Of a stretch of DNA of 33,329 nucleotides, positions 1 to 7,439 are shown piece after piece (position 1 is the first letter of the stretch; the number at the start of each line of letters is the position of its first letter). The notes below the pieces were generated by a model. It was not told the DNA's origin, ran no database searches, and was given only the letters and a program-made list of their open reading frames with translations. The stretch is from Gammaproteobacteria bacterium (GTDB lineage: Bacteria; Gemmatimonadota; Gemmatimonadetes; Longimicrobiales; Gaopeijiaceae): assembly GCA_009843625.1 (NCBI GenBank), contig VYDD01000146.1, forward strand, positions 1 to 33,329, read 5' to 3'. The position numbers and the translations under genes were made by a program.

Positions 1-861
1 ACGGTCGGAGGAGAGCTCTCCGAACGCCGGGACATCCCACTCTGGCAGGGCAATCGAATCCGTCTGCATAGTCGACAGGTCAACCAGCCAGAGCAACCGC
101 CGTCCGCCGTCTGAAATGGCGACGCAGTCCTTATGCCGCGCCCAATAGGACCGTGCCTCCCTCCTGCCGAGCAGCGCAAGAGGTCCATCGCCGGCGCTCG
201 CACGCCTAGGAACGGATCGTTCCCAGAGGATCTCGCGGTAGTTTGGGTTGGAGCGTTGCACCCGCCACAACTGAAGACGCCGACTGCCTGCATTCAGCGA
301 GTCCAACCCGAACATCATCTCGTCGCCGCCTCCCGGACTGACGAATCTCACACCTTCGCCCAAGCTGACCGTCGGCAGTGTGGCAGACCACCGAAACTCC
401 CCTTCGGGATCGAAAGCAGCTAGGTCGAAGCGGTCGTAGACAACCAAGTTACGGCCGTCGAAAGCCACATGGCCTTCGAAGATGTTGTCCACCCAAGTCA
501 CGGGGAAGGGCATGTTGAATTCGCCGGGACCTTCTCCCACTCGTCCGAACACATGCCTCTCCTTCAACTCTCCCGACAGGTGGAGGACGCCCGGTCGAAG
601 CTGGTCGTAGAGGAACACGCTATCGCCTGCGGCGGCGAGCCCGCCGTAGGACGCGATCCACCCTCCCGAACCGGACCCGTCGCTCAGGCCATATGTGTGG
701 GTCTCCTCGTACGACTCGGCCAGCCAACGCGTCTCATCTGCCGACACTCCGCACGACCGCGTCTCGACCTGACCCGACGCTGGCGTGCTCGAGCACGCCA
801 GCGTCACGATCACCAGCGCTCCTGATACTGACCGACGATGAACCCGGGCGAGGCTGATCAC
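1..861 (-). CDS. 6-bladed beta-propeller-like lipoprotein, C-terminus cut by window edge
   Basis: An open frame of 287 codons runs leftward from a GTG at 861 to the window edge without a stop. The N-terminus has Arg/His residues, a hydrophobic stretch and a lipobox-like VTLAC (Cys at residue 23), so a lipoprotein signal is likely. GRVGEGPGEF at about residues 106-115 is the glycine-rich motif common in 6-bladed beta-propeller lipoproteins, and short YD/FD repeats follow (VVYDRFDLAAFD). No catalytic residues are recognised; family members are usually annotated only as propellers. A GAGG lies 6 bases before the GTG. An in-frame GTG at 894 overlaps the stop of the upstream peptide gene as TAGTG and is a coupled alternative start. 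It probably shares the promoter at 1186-1214. The family is inferred from the motif, and the missing C-terminus prevents counting blades. Confidence 0.75.
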   Translation of the reverse strand, partial: MISLARVHRRSVSGALVIVTLACSSTPASGQVETRSCGVSADETRWLAESYEETHTYGLSDGSGSGGWIASYGGLAAAGDSVFLYDQLRPGVLHLSGELKERHVFGRVGEGPGEFNMPFPVTWVDNIFEGHVAFDGRNLVVYDRFDLAAFDPEGEFRWSATLPTVSLGEGVRFVSPGGGDEMMFGLDSLNAGSRRLQLWRVQRSNPNYREILWERSVPRRASAGDGPLALLGRREARSYWARHKDCVAISDGGRRLLWLVDLSTMQTDSIALPEWDVPAFGELSSDR

Positions 862-893
862 TACGGGCCTCGAACGTGACCCGAAACGCCGCA

Positions 894-1136
894 CTAGAAT
901 TCGTCGCACTCAAATCCGCCCGTCGCCCCGTTCGAGCAAACGAAAACGCAGTACCCCGAGTCGAACACTTCGCAGTAGGCGCACTCATGGGTGCCTTCGT
1001 CGTCCCAACTCTCCGTTGTCCCGCACCCACCGCTGTTCGGGATTGCCTGGCCCGGCGTGGCCGCGAGCATAGCGCTACCGGTGGCAACAGCCGTGATGAG
1101 AAAAGCACCTCTGAGTAGCCGACGGATGACGAACAT
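894..1136 (-). CDS. small secreted acidic six-cysteine peptide
   Basis: 80 residues, starting at the ATG at 1136. GGAGG lies 9 bases upstream (1146-1150), which decides this start over longer in-frame options. MFVIRRLLRG, a hydrophobic core and a likely cleavage after GQA (residue 31) form a clear Sec signal. The predicted mature part of 49 residues has six cysteines (38, 52, 55, 63, 67, 77; C52-x2-C55 and C63-x3-C67), about ten Asp/Glu and no Lys or Arg. Six cysteines in an exported peptide suggest disulfides or metal binding. I do not recognise the family and assign no function. The stop touches the GTG at 894 of the downstream lipoprotein, so the two are probably co-translated. A well-spaced promoter stands upstream. 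The longer frame reaching 1268 has no supporting ribosome site. Confidence 0.72.
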   Translation of the reverse strand: MFVIRRLLRGAFLITAVATGSAMLAATPGQAIPNSGGCGTTESWDDEGTHECAYCEVFDSGYCVFVCSNGATGGFECDEF

Positions 1137-1185
1137 GATGGGATACCTCCGATCCCTGATGATGAAAGATGAAGATGGGAGAGGA

Positions 1186-1214
1186 AGTATACGAACGGTC
1201 CGCTCCGGCGACAA
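1186..1214 (-). promoter_or_regulatory. sigma70-like promoter for the Cys-rich peptide / lipoprotein pair
   Basis: On the minus strand TTGTCG (1214-1209) is followed after exactly 17 bases by TATACT (1191-1186). Transcription would start near 1179, leaving a leader of about 45 bases that contains the GGAGG ribosome site of the peptide gene. This is the clearest housekeeping-type promoter found by eye in the window. Confidence 0.65.
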
Positions 1215-1638
1215 GCGGCTCGTCGTCGAGCCAATGTCTGCTCCCGTTGTGCGCCATGTGTCCCCCAACCAACTCTTTCGTAGAGCGCCCAGAAACCGGC
1301 CTTGAGCCCGCTGTGGAGCGGCGGCAGCTCCGCGGCGACCTATCGCTGCGTGACCATGAAGCTCCGTGTCCCGTTTGGGTGGGTCCGCCGCTACGGTCCG
1401 GCTGGTTCGGGTCGCCGATGCGCCCGGACAACATGGTTTCCCGAGACGACTTCAGGGAGACCGTCCAAGACCTCCCGCGAAGACAAGCCGCAGGCGCAAG
1501 GATTCCCGCCATTCATGTCTGGTAATCCCGCTTTCGCGGCTTGGTCCAGCAAGGTCCAATACAACGCCAGAAAACGCAGATCGTGCGGCCCTGTAAGCAG
1601 TTAGCCGATTTCCTGCCGGTATTCAGGCCTCTGGTAAT
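1215..1638. other. gene-free stretch ending at a truncation junction
   Basis: No frame here has convincing family motifs. The short frames differ in all readings and lack ribosome sites. The stretch separates the minus-strand peptide promoter from the abrupt start of amidohydrolase homology near 1639. An 11-base direct repeat TCTGGTAATCC occurs at 1518-1528 and again at 1630-1640, each preceded by ATTCA within a few bases. The second copy sits at the point where homology begins. This is what a deletion or insertion scar could look like, but no transposase or terminal inverted repeats are visible. Confidence 0.5.
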
Positions 1639-1779
1639 CCGCCCGACGGGCGCCACATCTGGTACGCGCGCCGCACCGGCGACTGGCAGTACAACGCGCA
1701 GTTCCCGCAGTACCAGCTCGAGGCCTACGACCGCGAGGACGGCGAGCGCTATCCGAAGTCGTCGCGCTACGGCTCGGCG

Positions 1780-4383
1780 GTGCGCCCCACGCCTTCTCCC
1801 GACGGCCGCTGGGTGGTGTTCGGAACCCGCCACGACGACCACACCGGGCTTCTGATCCGCGATCTGGAGACGAGCGAGGAGCGCTGGCTGGCGTATCCGG
1901 TGCAGCACGACGACCAGGAATCGCGGGCGACGCTGGACGTGCTTCCGGGCATGTCCTTCACGCCTGATTCGCGCTATCTGGTGGTTTCCTACGGCGGCAG
2001 GATGTGGAAGCTGCCGGTCGAGGGAGGGGCCGCCGAGGAGATCCCGTTCCGGGTGCAGATGGAGCTGACGCTCGGGCCGCGGGTCGATTTCGACTACCCG
2101 ATCGAGGACACGCCCACCTTCACGGTGCGGCAGATTCGCGACGCGGCGCCGTCGCCCGACGGCGAGAGGCTCGCGTTCACCGCGCTCGACCGGCTGTGGG
2201 TCTCCGATGCCGACGGCTCCAACGCGAGACGAATCACCGAGGCCGACCGATCCGAGCACTTCCCGGTCTGGTCGCCGGACGGGGAGTGGGTCGCCTACTC
2301 GACCTGGGACGGAGAAGTCGGCCACATGTACAAGTCCCGGGCCGATGGCGGGGGGAGTCCGGAGCGGCTGACCAGCGAGCCCGCGGCCTACTTCTCTCCC
2401 GCGTGGGGGCCGGGCAACCGCCTGGTTGCGCTGAGGGGCTTCATCCGCGCCTACGAGAGCCAGGGCGAGGCGGGAACTCCCGGAAACGAGATCGTTCAGG
2501 TGTCCACCGAACCCGACGACGATGACGGAGGCCCCGTGACCGTGATCGCGCCCAGCGACGGGCGCCGCGACCTGCACTTCGTCGAAGGCGAGGACCGAGT
2601 CTTCATGTTCCGTCCGCCCGATCTGCTGGTGTCGATCCGCTGGGACGGGAGCGACGAGAAGGAGCACGTGCGCGTGCGGGGCGCCACCCTCACCGGCGCG
2701 ACCCAGGGACTCGCGCCCACGACCGTGCAGATGGCGCCGCGCGGGGACCAGGCGCTTGTGGAGCTGCAGCGCCAGATCTACAGCGTGACCGTCCCGCGCA
2801 TCGGCATCACGCCCACCATCAACGTCTCAAACCCGGACAACGCGGCCTTTCCGGCCCGGCAGCTGACCGACATTGGCGGCGAGTTCCCCGCTTGGAGCGG
2901 CGACGGGCGCTCGGTGCACTGGTCGCTGGGCAACGCGCACTTCGTCTACGACCTGGATGCCGCCGAGGCCTTCGAGGACAGCGTGGCGGCTGCGGAGGAA
3001 GAGGAAGAAGCGGAGGAGGAGGCCGAGGAACAGGAAGCCGAGGAGGAAGCGGAGGCGGAGGACGAAGATGACGAGTACCGCGCTGCGGAGGTCCGGGTGC
3101 TCATAGACGCGCCGCGCGACATCCCCGAAGGTCTGGCCGTGCTCCGTGGCGGGCGCGCGATCACCATGAACGGCGGCGAAGTCATCGAAAACGCCGACAT
3201 CGTGGTTCGCAACAACCGGATCGAAGCAGTGGGCCGGAGCGGATCGGTGATGGTCCCGGACGGTGCAACCATGATCGACGTCAGGGGGCGCACCATCGTG
3301 CCCGGCTACGTCGACACCCATTCTCACCTGCGCGCGCGCGACGAGCTGCACCGGACCGACGTGTGGCCCTACCTGGCCAACCTGGCCTACGGAGTGACCA
3401 CCACCCGCGATCCCCAGACCGGCAACACGGAGGTCCTCTCATACGCGGACATGGTGCGCACCGGCTCGATACTCGGCCCGCGCGTCTACTCGACCGGGCC
3501 GGGCGTCTTCTGGCAGGACCAGATCGACACCGCCGAAGAGGCGCACGATGTCCTGAAGCGCTACTCCGACTATTTCGACACCAAGACCATCAAGATGTAC
3601 GTGGCCGCGGCCCGCAAGGGACGCCAGCACATCATCATGGCGGCGCGCGAGCTGGGGCTCATGCCGACCACCGAGGGCTCGCTCAACATCCGTCAGAACC
3701 TCACCGAGACCCTCGACGGATACCCGGGGCTGGAGCATTCAATTCCGATCTTTCCGGTATATGACGACTACGTGCGGCTGTTCGCCGAGACCGGCCGCGT
3801 GTACACGCCGACGCTGCTGGTGACGTACGGCGGCCCCTGGGCGGAGAACTACTTCTACAGCCGCGAGAACCCGCACGACGACCTGAAGCTGCGCCGCTTC
3901 ACCCCCCACGACGAGATCGACAGCCGCACCCTGCGCCGCCCGCAGTGGTTCCACAGCGACCAGCACACCTTCTCGCGCCACGGCGAGTTCGTGAAGGACC
4001 TGGTCGCGGGCGGGGGCAAGGCCGGCGTCGGCAGCCATGGCCAGTTGCAGGGACTCGGGTACCACTGGGAGCTGTGGGCCATGGCGGCCGCGGACATGGA
4101 CGAGCACGACGCGCTGCGCATGGCCACCATCTTCGGGGCCGAGGCGATCGGGCTCGACCAGGACCTGGGCACCATCGAGGCGGGCAAGCTGGCGGATCTG
4201 GTGATCCTCGAGGCCAATCCGCTCGACGATCTGCGCAACACCAACGCCATCGACCGGGTGATGCTGAACGGGCGCCTCTACGACGCCGACACGCTGGACG
4301 AACTCTATCCGCGCGAGCGGCCGCTGGCGCCGCTCTGGTGGTGGGACGACGAGCCGAACGGGGTGCCGGGGGTGGGGCGCTAG
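1780..4383 (+). CDS. PD40 propeller / amidohydrolase fusion protein, N-terminally truncated
   Basis: 867 residues from a GTG at 1780. Residues 1-390 carry TolB/PD40 propeller repeats (TPSPDGRWVVF, AAPSPDGERLAF, PVWSPDGEWVAY). A purely acidic linker follows at about 404-433. The C-terminus is an amidohydrolase domain with the metal-binding HSH (about 513), further candidate ligands in LEHS (about 653) and GSHGQ (about 752), and the closing GTIEAGKLADLVILEANPLD. Such proteins are usually exported and hydrolyse amide or cyclic amide bonds; the substrate is unknown. In-frame homology continues upstream to about 1639 (NPPDGRHIWYARR, GDWQYNAQFPQYQLEAYDRE) without any ATG/GTG/TTG start and meets a TAA at 1594. 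The first propeller repeats and signal peptide of full-length relatives (over 1000 residues) are missing. The gene is therefore probably a 5'-truncated remnant, or a cytoplasmic derivative if translated. Its 3' end overlaps the convergent YdeI-like gene by 4 bases. Confidence 0.85.
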   Translation: MRPTPSPDGRWVVFGTRHDDHTGLLIRDLETSEERWLAYPVQHDDQESRATLDVLPGMSFTPDSRYLVVSYGGRMWKLPVEGGAAEEIPFRVQMELTLGPRVDFDYPIEDTPTFTVRQIRDAAPSPDGERLAFTALDRLWVSDADGSNARRITEADRSEHFPVWSPDGEWVAYSTWDGEVGHMYKSRADGGGSPERLTSEPAAYFSPAWGPGNRLVALRGFIRAYESQGEAGTPGNEIVQVSTEPDDDDGGPVTVIAPSDGRRDLHFVEGEDRVFMFRPPDLLVSIRWDGSDEKEHVRVRGATLTGATQGLAPTTVQMAPRGDQALVELQRQIYSVTVPRIGITPTINVSNPDNAAFPARQLTDIGGEFPAWSGDGRSVHWSLGNAHFVYDLDAAEAFEDSVAAAEEEEEAEEEAEEQEAEEEAEAEDEDDEYRAAEVRVLIDAPRDIPEGLAVLRGGRAITMNGGEVIENADIVVRNNRIEAVGRSGSVMVPDGATMIDVRGRTIVPGYVDTHSHLRARDELHRTDVWPYLANLAYGVTTTRDPQTGNTEVLSYADMVRTGSILGPRVYSTGPGVFWQDQIDTAEEAHDVLKRYSDYFDTKTIKMYVAAARKGRQHIIMAARELGLMPTTEGSLNIRQNLTETLDGYPGLEHSIPIFPVYDDYVRLFAETGRVYTPTLLVTYGGPWAENYFYSRENPHDDLKLRRFTPHDEIDSRTLRRPQWFHSDQHTFSRHGEFVKDLVAGGGKAGVGSHGQLQGLGYHWELWAMAAADMDEHDALRMATIFGAEAIGLDQDLGTIEAGKLADLVILEANPLDDLRNTNAIDRVMLNGRLYDADTLDELYPRERPLAPLWWWDDEPNGVPGVGR

Positions 4384-4967
4384 CTCTTCTCCACCCAGCG
4401 CATGAGCGGGATCACCTTCCCGCTGGCGCTGGACTCGATGAGGATGCCGAGACGCCGCAGCCGCGTCTCCTCCTTCTTCGCGCTCACCACCCAGCGCGCC
4501 ACCTGTTTGCGGTACGACGGGCGCGCGTTGCGGAAGTAGTCCCAGGCTGCGGGATCGGCCCTGATCCGGCTCTCGTACTTCGGAGGCAGCTTCGTGACGC
4601 TCGGTTCGTACGCGGCGCGATCCCTGCTGTTGTCGCGTCTCTCGTATGCGGCCAGCCCCGCTTCGGTCACGACTCCCTGCGCGAGCAACTGCTTCATGCG
4701 GCCCAGGTTGCGGGGGCTCCAGTGGCTGCGGCGTCGCCGCGGGGTGAAGCGGACCTTGTAGGCCTTGTCGTCGACGGTGCGCTTCAGGCCATCGATCCAG
4801 CCGAAGCAGAGGGCGGCATCAACGGATTCACCGACGGTGACGCTGGGGAGCTTCGTGGCCTTCTTGTAGTACCCGACCCACATCACGTCGACATTGTCGT
4901 GGTTTTCCTCGAACCAGGCGCGCAAGGCTTCAGGGGTGGGAAAGAAGTGAGGAGTGGTGTCTTCCAA
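4380..4967 (-). CDS. YdeI/OmpD-associated (OmdA-type) family protein
   Basis: 195 residues. The protein matches the YdeI/OmdA ('bacteriocin-protection') family in length and motifs: FPTPEALRAWFEENH near the N-terminus, VMWVGYYKK, SVDAALCFGWIDGLKR (about 49-64), FTPRRRRSHWSPRNLGRM (about 74-91) and a basic C-terminus with YRKQVARWVVSAKKEETRLRR. It has no signal peptide, so it is cytoplasmic. The biochemical role of the family is not settled. The start is a TTG at 4967 with GAGG 8 bases upstream; no better start is visible. It lies 28 bases after the GMC oxidoreductase stop and is probably the last gene of that operon, though a functional link is not evident. Its stop overlaps the convergent amidohydrolase stop. 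Confidence 0.85.
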   Translation of the reverse strand: MEDTTPHFFPTPEALRAWFEENHDNVDVMWVGYYKKATKLPSVTVGESVDAALCFGWIDGLKRTVDDKAYKVRFTPRRRRSHWSPRNLGRMKQLLAQGVVTEAGLAAYERRDNSRDRAAYEPSVTKLPPKYESRIRADPAAWDYFRNARPSYRKQVARWVVSAKKEETRLRRLGILIESSASGKVIPLMRWVEKS

Positions 4968-4995
4968 TGGGGGATCCTCGAAGGGCGATTCGCTT

Positions 4996-6693
4996 CTAGA
5001 TCTCGCCCCGGCGCGACGCCCACACCGCGTAGTGACTCGTGCGGGCCGCGAGCGCCATGTACGTGAGCGACGGGTTCTGGCATCCCGACGAGGTCATGGC
5101 CGCGCCGTCGATGACGAAGAGATTGGGGACATCCCACGCCTGGTTGAAGCCGTTCAGCACTGACGTGGCGGGATCGCGGCCCATGCGCGCGGTTCCCATC
5201 TCGTGGATGGCCAACCCCGGTGGAGAGATGACCGGCTGGGGCCGGACGTCCCGACCGCCGGCCGCCTCCAGCATTTCGGCGGCCTGGTCGACGGCCTCGC
5301 GCATCATTGCGCGCTCGTGCTCGCTCCACTCGCAGAGTATGCGGTGCGTGGGTATGCCCCAGGCGTCGACCTGCTCCGGGTCGAGGGCCACATGGTTCTC
5401 CTCCCGCGGGAGGCACTCGCCGAAGGCGTGCAGCCGGAACTGCCAGGGTCCCGGGCGCATGAGCTCGCGCTTGAAGTCGGCTCCGAAGCCCGGCATGGAG
5501 ACCCCGCGTCCCCATCCCACCCGCTCCGCGGCGCCCTGGAACCCGTAGCCGCGCACGAAATCGGAGGACGGCTCGGTGACGTTGGCGAAGCGGGCGATGT
5601 AGATGCCGTTGGGACGGCGCCCGCGCGTGGTCCGGTCCTCCCAGCCGTCGAAGGTGGCCACCGAATCGTCGCACATGGCGTGGTCCATGAGGTACTTGCC
5701 GAGCACGCCGCTCGAGTTGGCCAGGCCGTCGGGGAAGTCTGATGACGTCGAGTTGAGCAGGATGCGTGTCGACTCCAGGGCCGAAGCCCCGAGGAAGACG
5801 GTGCGGGCGTGGAACTCAAGCTCTTCGTGGCTCTCGCGGTCGATGACGCGCACGCCGGTTACGCGTCCGCGTTGCGGATCCCAGATGACGCTGGGCACCA
5901 CGCTGTTGGGGCGGAGGGTCAGGCGGCCGGTCGCCTCCGCCGCGGGCAGGGTCGCGTTGATGGAGCTGAAGTAGCTGCGGGTGCGGCAGCCGCGGTGGCA
6001 GGGGCCGCAGTAGTGGCAGGCTCGGCGGCCCTTGTGGTCGCGTGTGAGGACCGCGGTACGGCCGATGGTCATGCGCCGGGTTCCGCCGAACGCGCGCTCG
6101 ATCGAGTCGCGCATGTGCTCCTCGACGCACGACATCGGCATGGGCGGCAGGAAGACCCCGTCCGGAACCTGAGCCAGCCCCTCGGCCTGTCCGCTGATGC
6201 CGACGAAGGCCTCGACGTGGTCGTACCAGGGGGCGATGTCGGCGTAGCGGATGGGCCAGTCGATGCCGTGGCCGTCGCGGGCGTTGGCCTCGAAGTCGAG
6301 GTCGCTCAGCCGGTAGCACTGCCGCGCCCACATGATCGAGCGGCCCCCCACCTGGCGCCCGCGGATCCACAGGAAGGGTTCCTCCGAGTCGCTGGTGTAG
6401 GGGTGCTCGTTGTCGTTGACGAAGAACTTGCGCGCCACTTCGTCGCACGCGTAGCACTGGCTCTGGATGGGCTGGTCGGCGGCCAGGGCCTTGCGGTCGT
6501 TCCAGCCCCGGTAGGGCATCTCCGACGGGCGGGTGTGCTCGGCGTAGTCCCGTTCGGGCACGATCGCGGGCCCGGCTTCGAGGACGAGGACGGTCGCGCC
6601 CAGCTCGGTGAGTTCCTTGGCCGCCCAGCCCCCGGACATCCCCGAGCCGACGACGATGGCGTCGTACTCCTGGCGCCTCCGGCGGATGTTCAT
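4996..6693 (-). CDS. GMC family FAD-dependent oxidoreductase (exported dehydrogenase large subunit)
   Basis: 565 residues. An N-terminal FAD-binding fold is marked by IVVGSGMSGG (13-22) and the acidic end VLVLEAG (35-41). The GMC C-terminal domain holds HEMGTARMG (His497) and the conserved QNPSLT (Asn540), the usual His/Asn active-site pair. The four-cysteine motif C226-x2-C229-x2-C232-x3-C236 could bind an iron-sulfur cluster, as in FAD-glucose dehydrogenase large subunits; this is inference. Members oxidise sugars, polyols or alcohols; the substrate is not readable here. There is no signal peptide. The ATG at 6693 overlaps the stop of the upstream small subunit as ATGA, and that subunit carries a twin-arginine-like leader, so co-export of the folded complex is likely. 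A longer frame to 7077 only overlaps the small subunit and is rejected. Confidence 0.92.
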   Translation of the reverse strand: MNIRRRRQEYDAIVVGSGMSGGWAAKELTELGATVLVLEAGPAIVPERDYAEHTRPSEMPYRGWNDRKALAADQPIQSQCYACDEVARKFFVNDNEHPYTSDSEEPFLWIRGRQVGGRSIMWARQCYRLSDLDFEANARDGHGIDWPIRYADIAPWYDHVEAFVGISGQAEGLAQVPDGVFLPPMPMSCVEEHMRDSIERAFGGTRRMTIGRTAVLTRDHKGRRACHYCGPCHRGCRTRSYFSSINATLPAAEATGRLTLRPNSVVPSVIWDPQRGRVTGVRVIDRESHEELEFHARTVFLGASALESTRILLNSTSSDFPDGLANSSGVLGKYLMDHAMCDDSVATFDGWEDRTTRGRRPNGIYIARFANVTEPSSDFVRGYGFQGAAERVGWGRGVSMPGFGADFKRELMRPGPWQFRLHAFGECLPREENHVALDPEQVDAWGIPTHRILCEWSEHERAMMREAVDQAAEMLEAAGGRDVRPQPVISPPGLAIHEMGTARMGRDPATSVLNGFNQAWDVPNLFVIDGAAMTSSGCQNPSLTYMALAARTSHYAVWASRRGEI

Positions 6694-7364
6694 GGGTGCG
6701 CGCCGTGCGGAGGCGCCGCGGTCGGCGAGGAGCCCCGGGTGTCCGCACCGGAAGACCGGCCGGCTTCCGCGTCGGTCAGCGGGGCGCACCCCTCGAAGGC
6801 CGGGAAGGTGATGCGGTAGCCGATGGCCTCCAGGCCGACCTCCGAGGTGAAGTACGCGGCTAGGGTGAACCGCTTGACGTCGTGGAAGAAATGCCGGGTC
6901 TCGTCGGCCGCGGGGTCGTCGCGGAGGCGGGTCAGGTCGGCGTCGAGGTCGCCCATCAGGGCCGCCTGCTGGGTCGAGGTGCAGTCGGCGAAGTCGCGTC
7001 CGAAGCGGTCGCGGGCCGACGGATCCACAGTGTCGAGGCCGGCGAGGAAACGGTCGCGGTCGTCGTCGTCCAGCCAACCGTCCACCAGGGCGGCCACGAA
7101 TTCCGTCACTCCGGCCTCCGATGCACCCGGGGTGTCGGTCGCGGGGATGATCGCCTCGGCCATGGCGGCCATAACGCGCGCGCGGGGCGGGGTGAGGAGG
7201 CTCGCGGCCACTTGTGGCGCAACCTCGTTCGTCCCCACGGGCGTCCCGGCGGACGCACGAACCCGCTCCGCCCAGGCGACCAGCTCCGCAAAGGCGCCTT
7301 CCGGCGCGAGCAGGGGACCGCCCACGATCCCGCCCAGCACTCCGATGGCCCGCCTTCGCTTCAT
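6690..7364 (-). CDS. gluconate 2-dehydrogenase subunit 3 family protein
   Basis: 224 residues. MKRRRAIGVLGG followed by a hydrophobic stretch to AFAE (about 26) reads as a twin-arginine-like signal. The body has the features of the small subunit of membrane or periplasmic flavin dehydrogenases: MAEAIIPATDTPGASEAGVTEFV (about 68-90, paraphrased span), a helical middle and HFFHDVKRFTLAAYFTSEVG (about 158-177), then IGYR. In characterised relatives this subunit carries the flavoprotein through the Tat system and may help pass electrons to a cytochrome. No cytochrome gene is in the window. Its stop overlaps the GMC gene start by 4 bases. It is divergent from the TIM-barrel gene with 75 bases between, so the two promoters probably lie there. 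Confidence 0.88.
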   Translation of the reverse strand: MKRRRAIGVLGGIVGGPLLAPEGAFAELVAWAERVRASAGTPVGTNEVAPQVAASLLTPPRARVMAAMAEAIIPATDTPGASEAGVTEFVAALVDGWLDDDDRDRFLAGLDTVDPSARDRFGRDFADCTSTQQAALMGDLDADLTRLRDDPAADETRHFFHDVKRFTLAAYFTSEVGLEAIGYRITFPAFEGCAPLTDAEAGRSSGADTRGSSPTAAPPHGAHP

Positions 7365-7439
7365 GGGTTACCGTTTCCGCCGCCTGACGCGGCCGTGTCG
7401 GGACGAGGTTTCTCCGAACGAAATGGAGGCTGGGGAACG

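Noticed and set aside
1075..1512. 145-codon minus-strand frame upstream of the Cys-rich peptide, considered as a transposase or integrase remnant
   Set aside because: No DDE, HTH or integrase motif could be recognised and no terminal repeats flank it.
1513..2667. 384-codon minus-strand frame opposite the amidohydrolase 5' region
   Set aside because: Arg/Val/Gly-rich shadow of the propeller coding frame with no motif or ribosome site.
6694..7077. N-terminal extension of the GMC oxidoreductase frame
   Set aside because: The extra residues are out-of-frame reading of the small subunit gene; the FAD-binding fold starts directly after the ATG at 6693.
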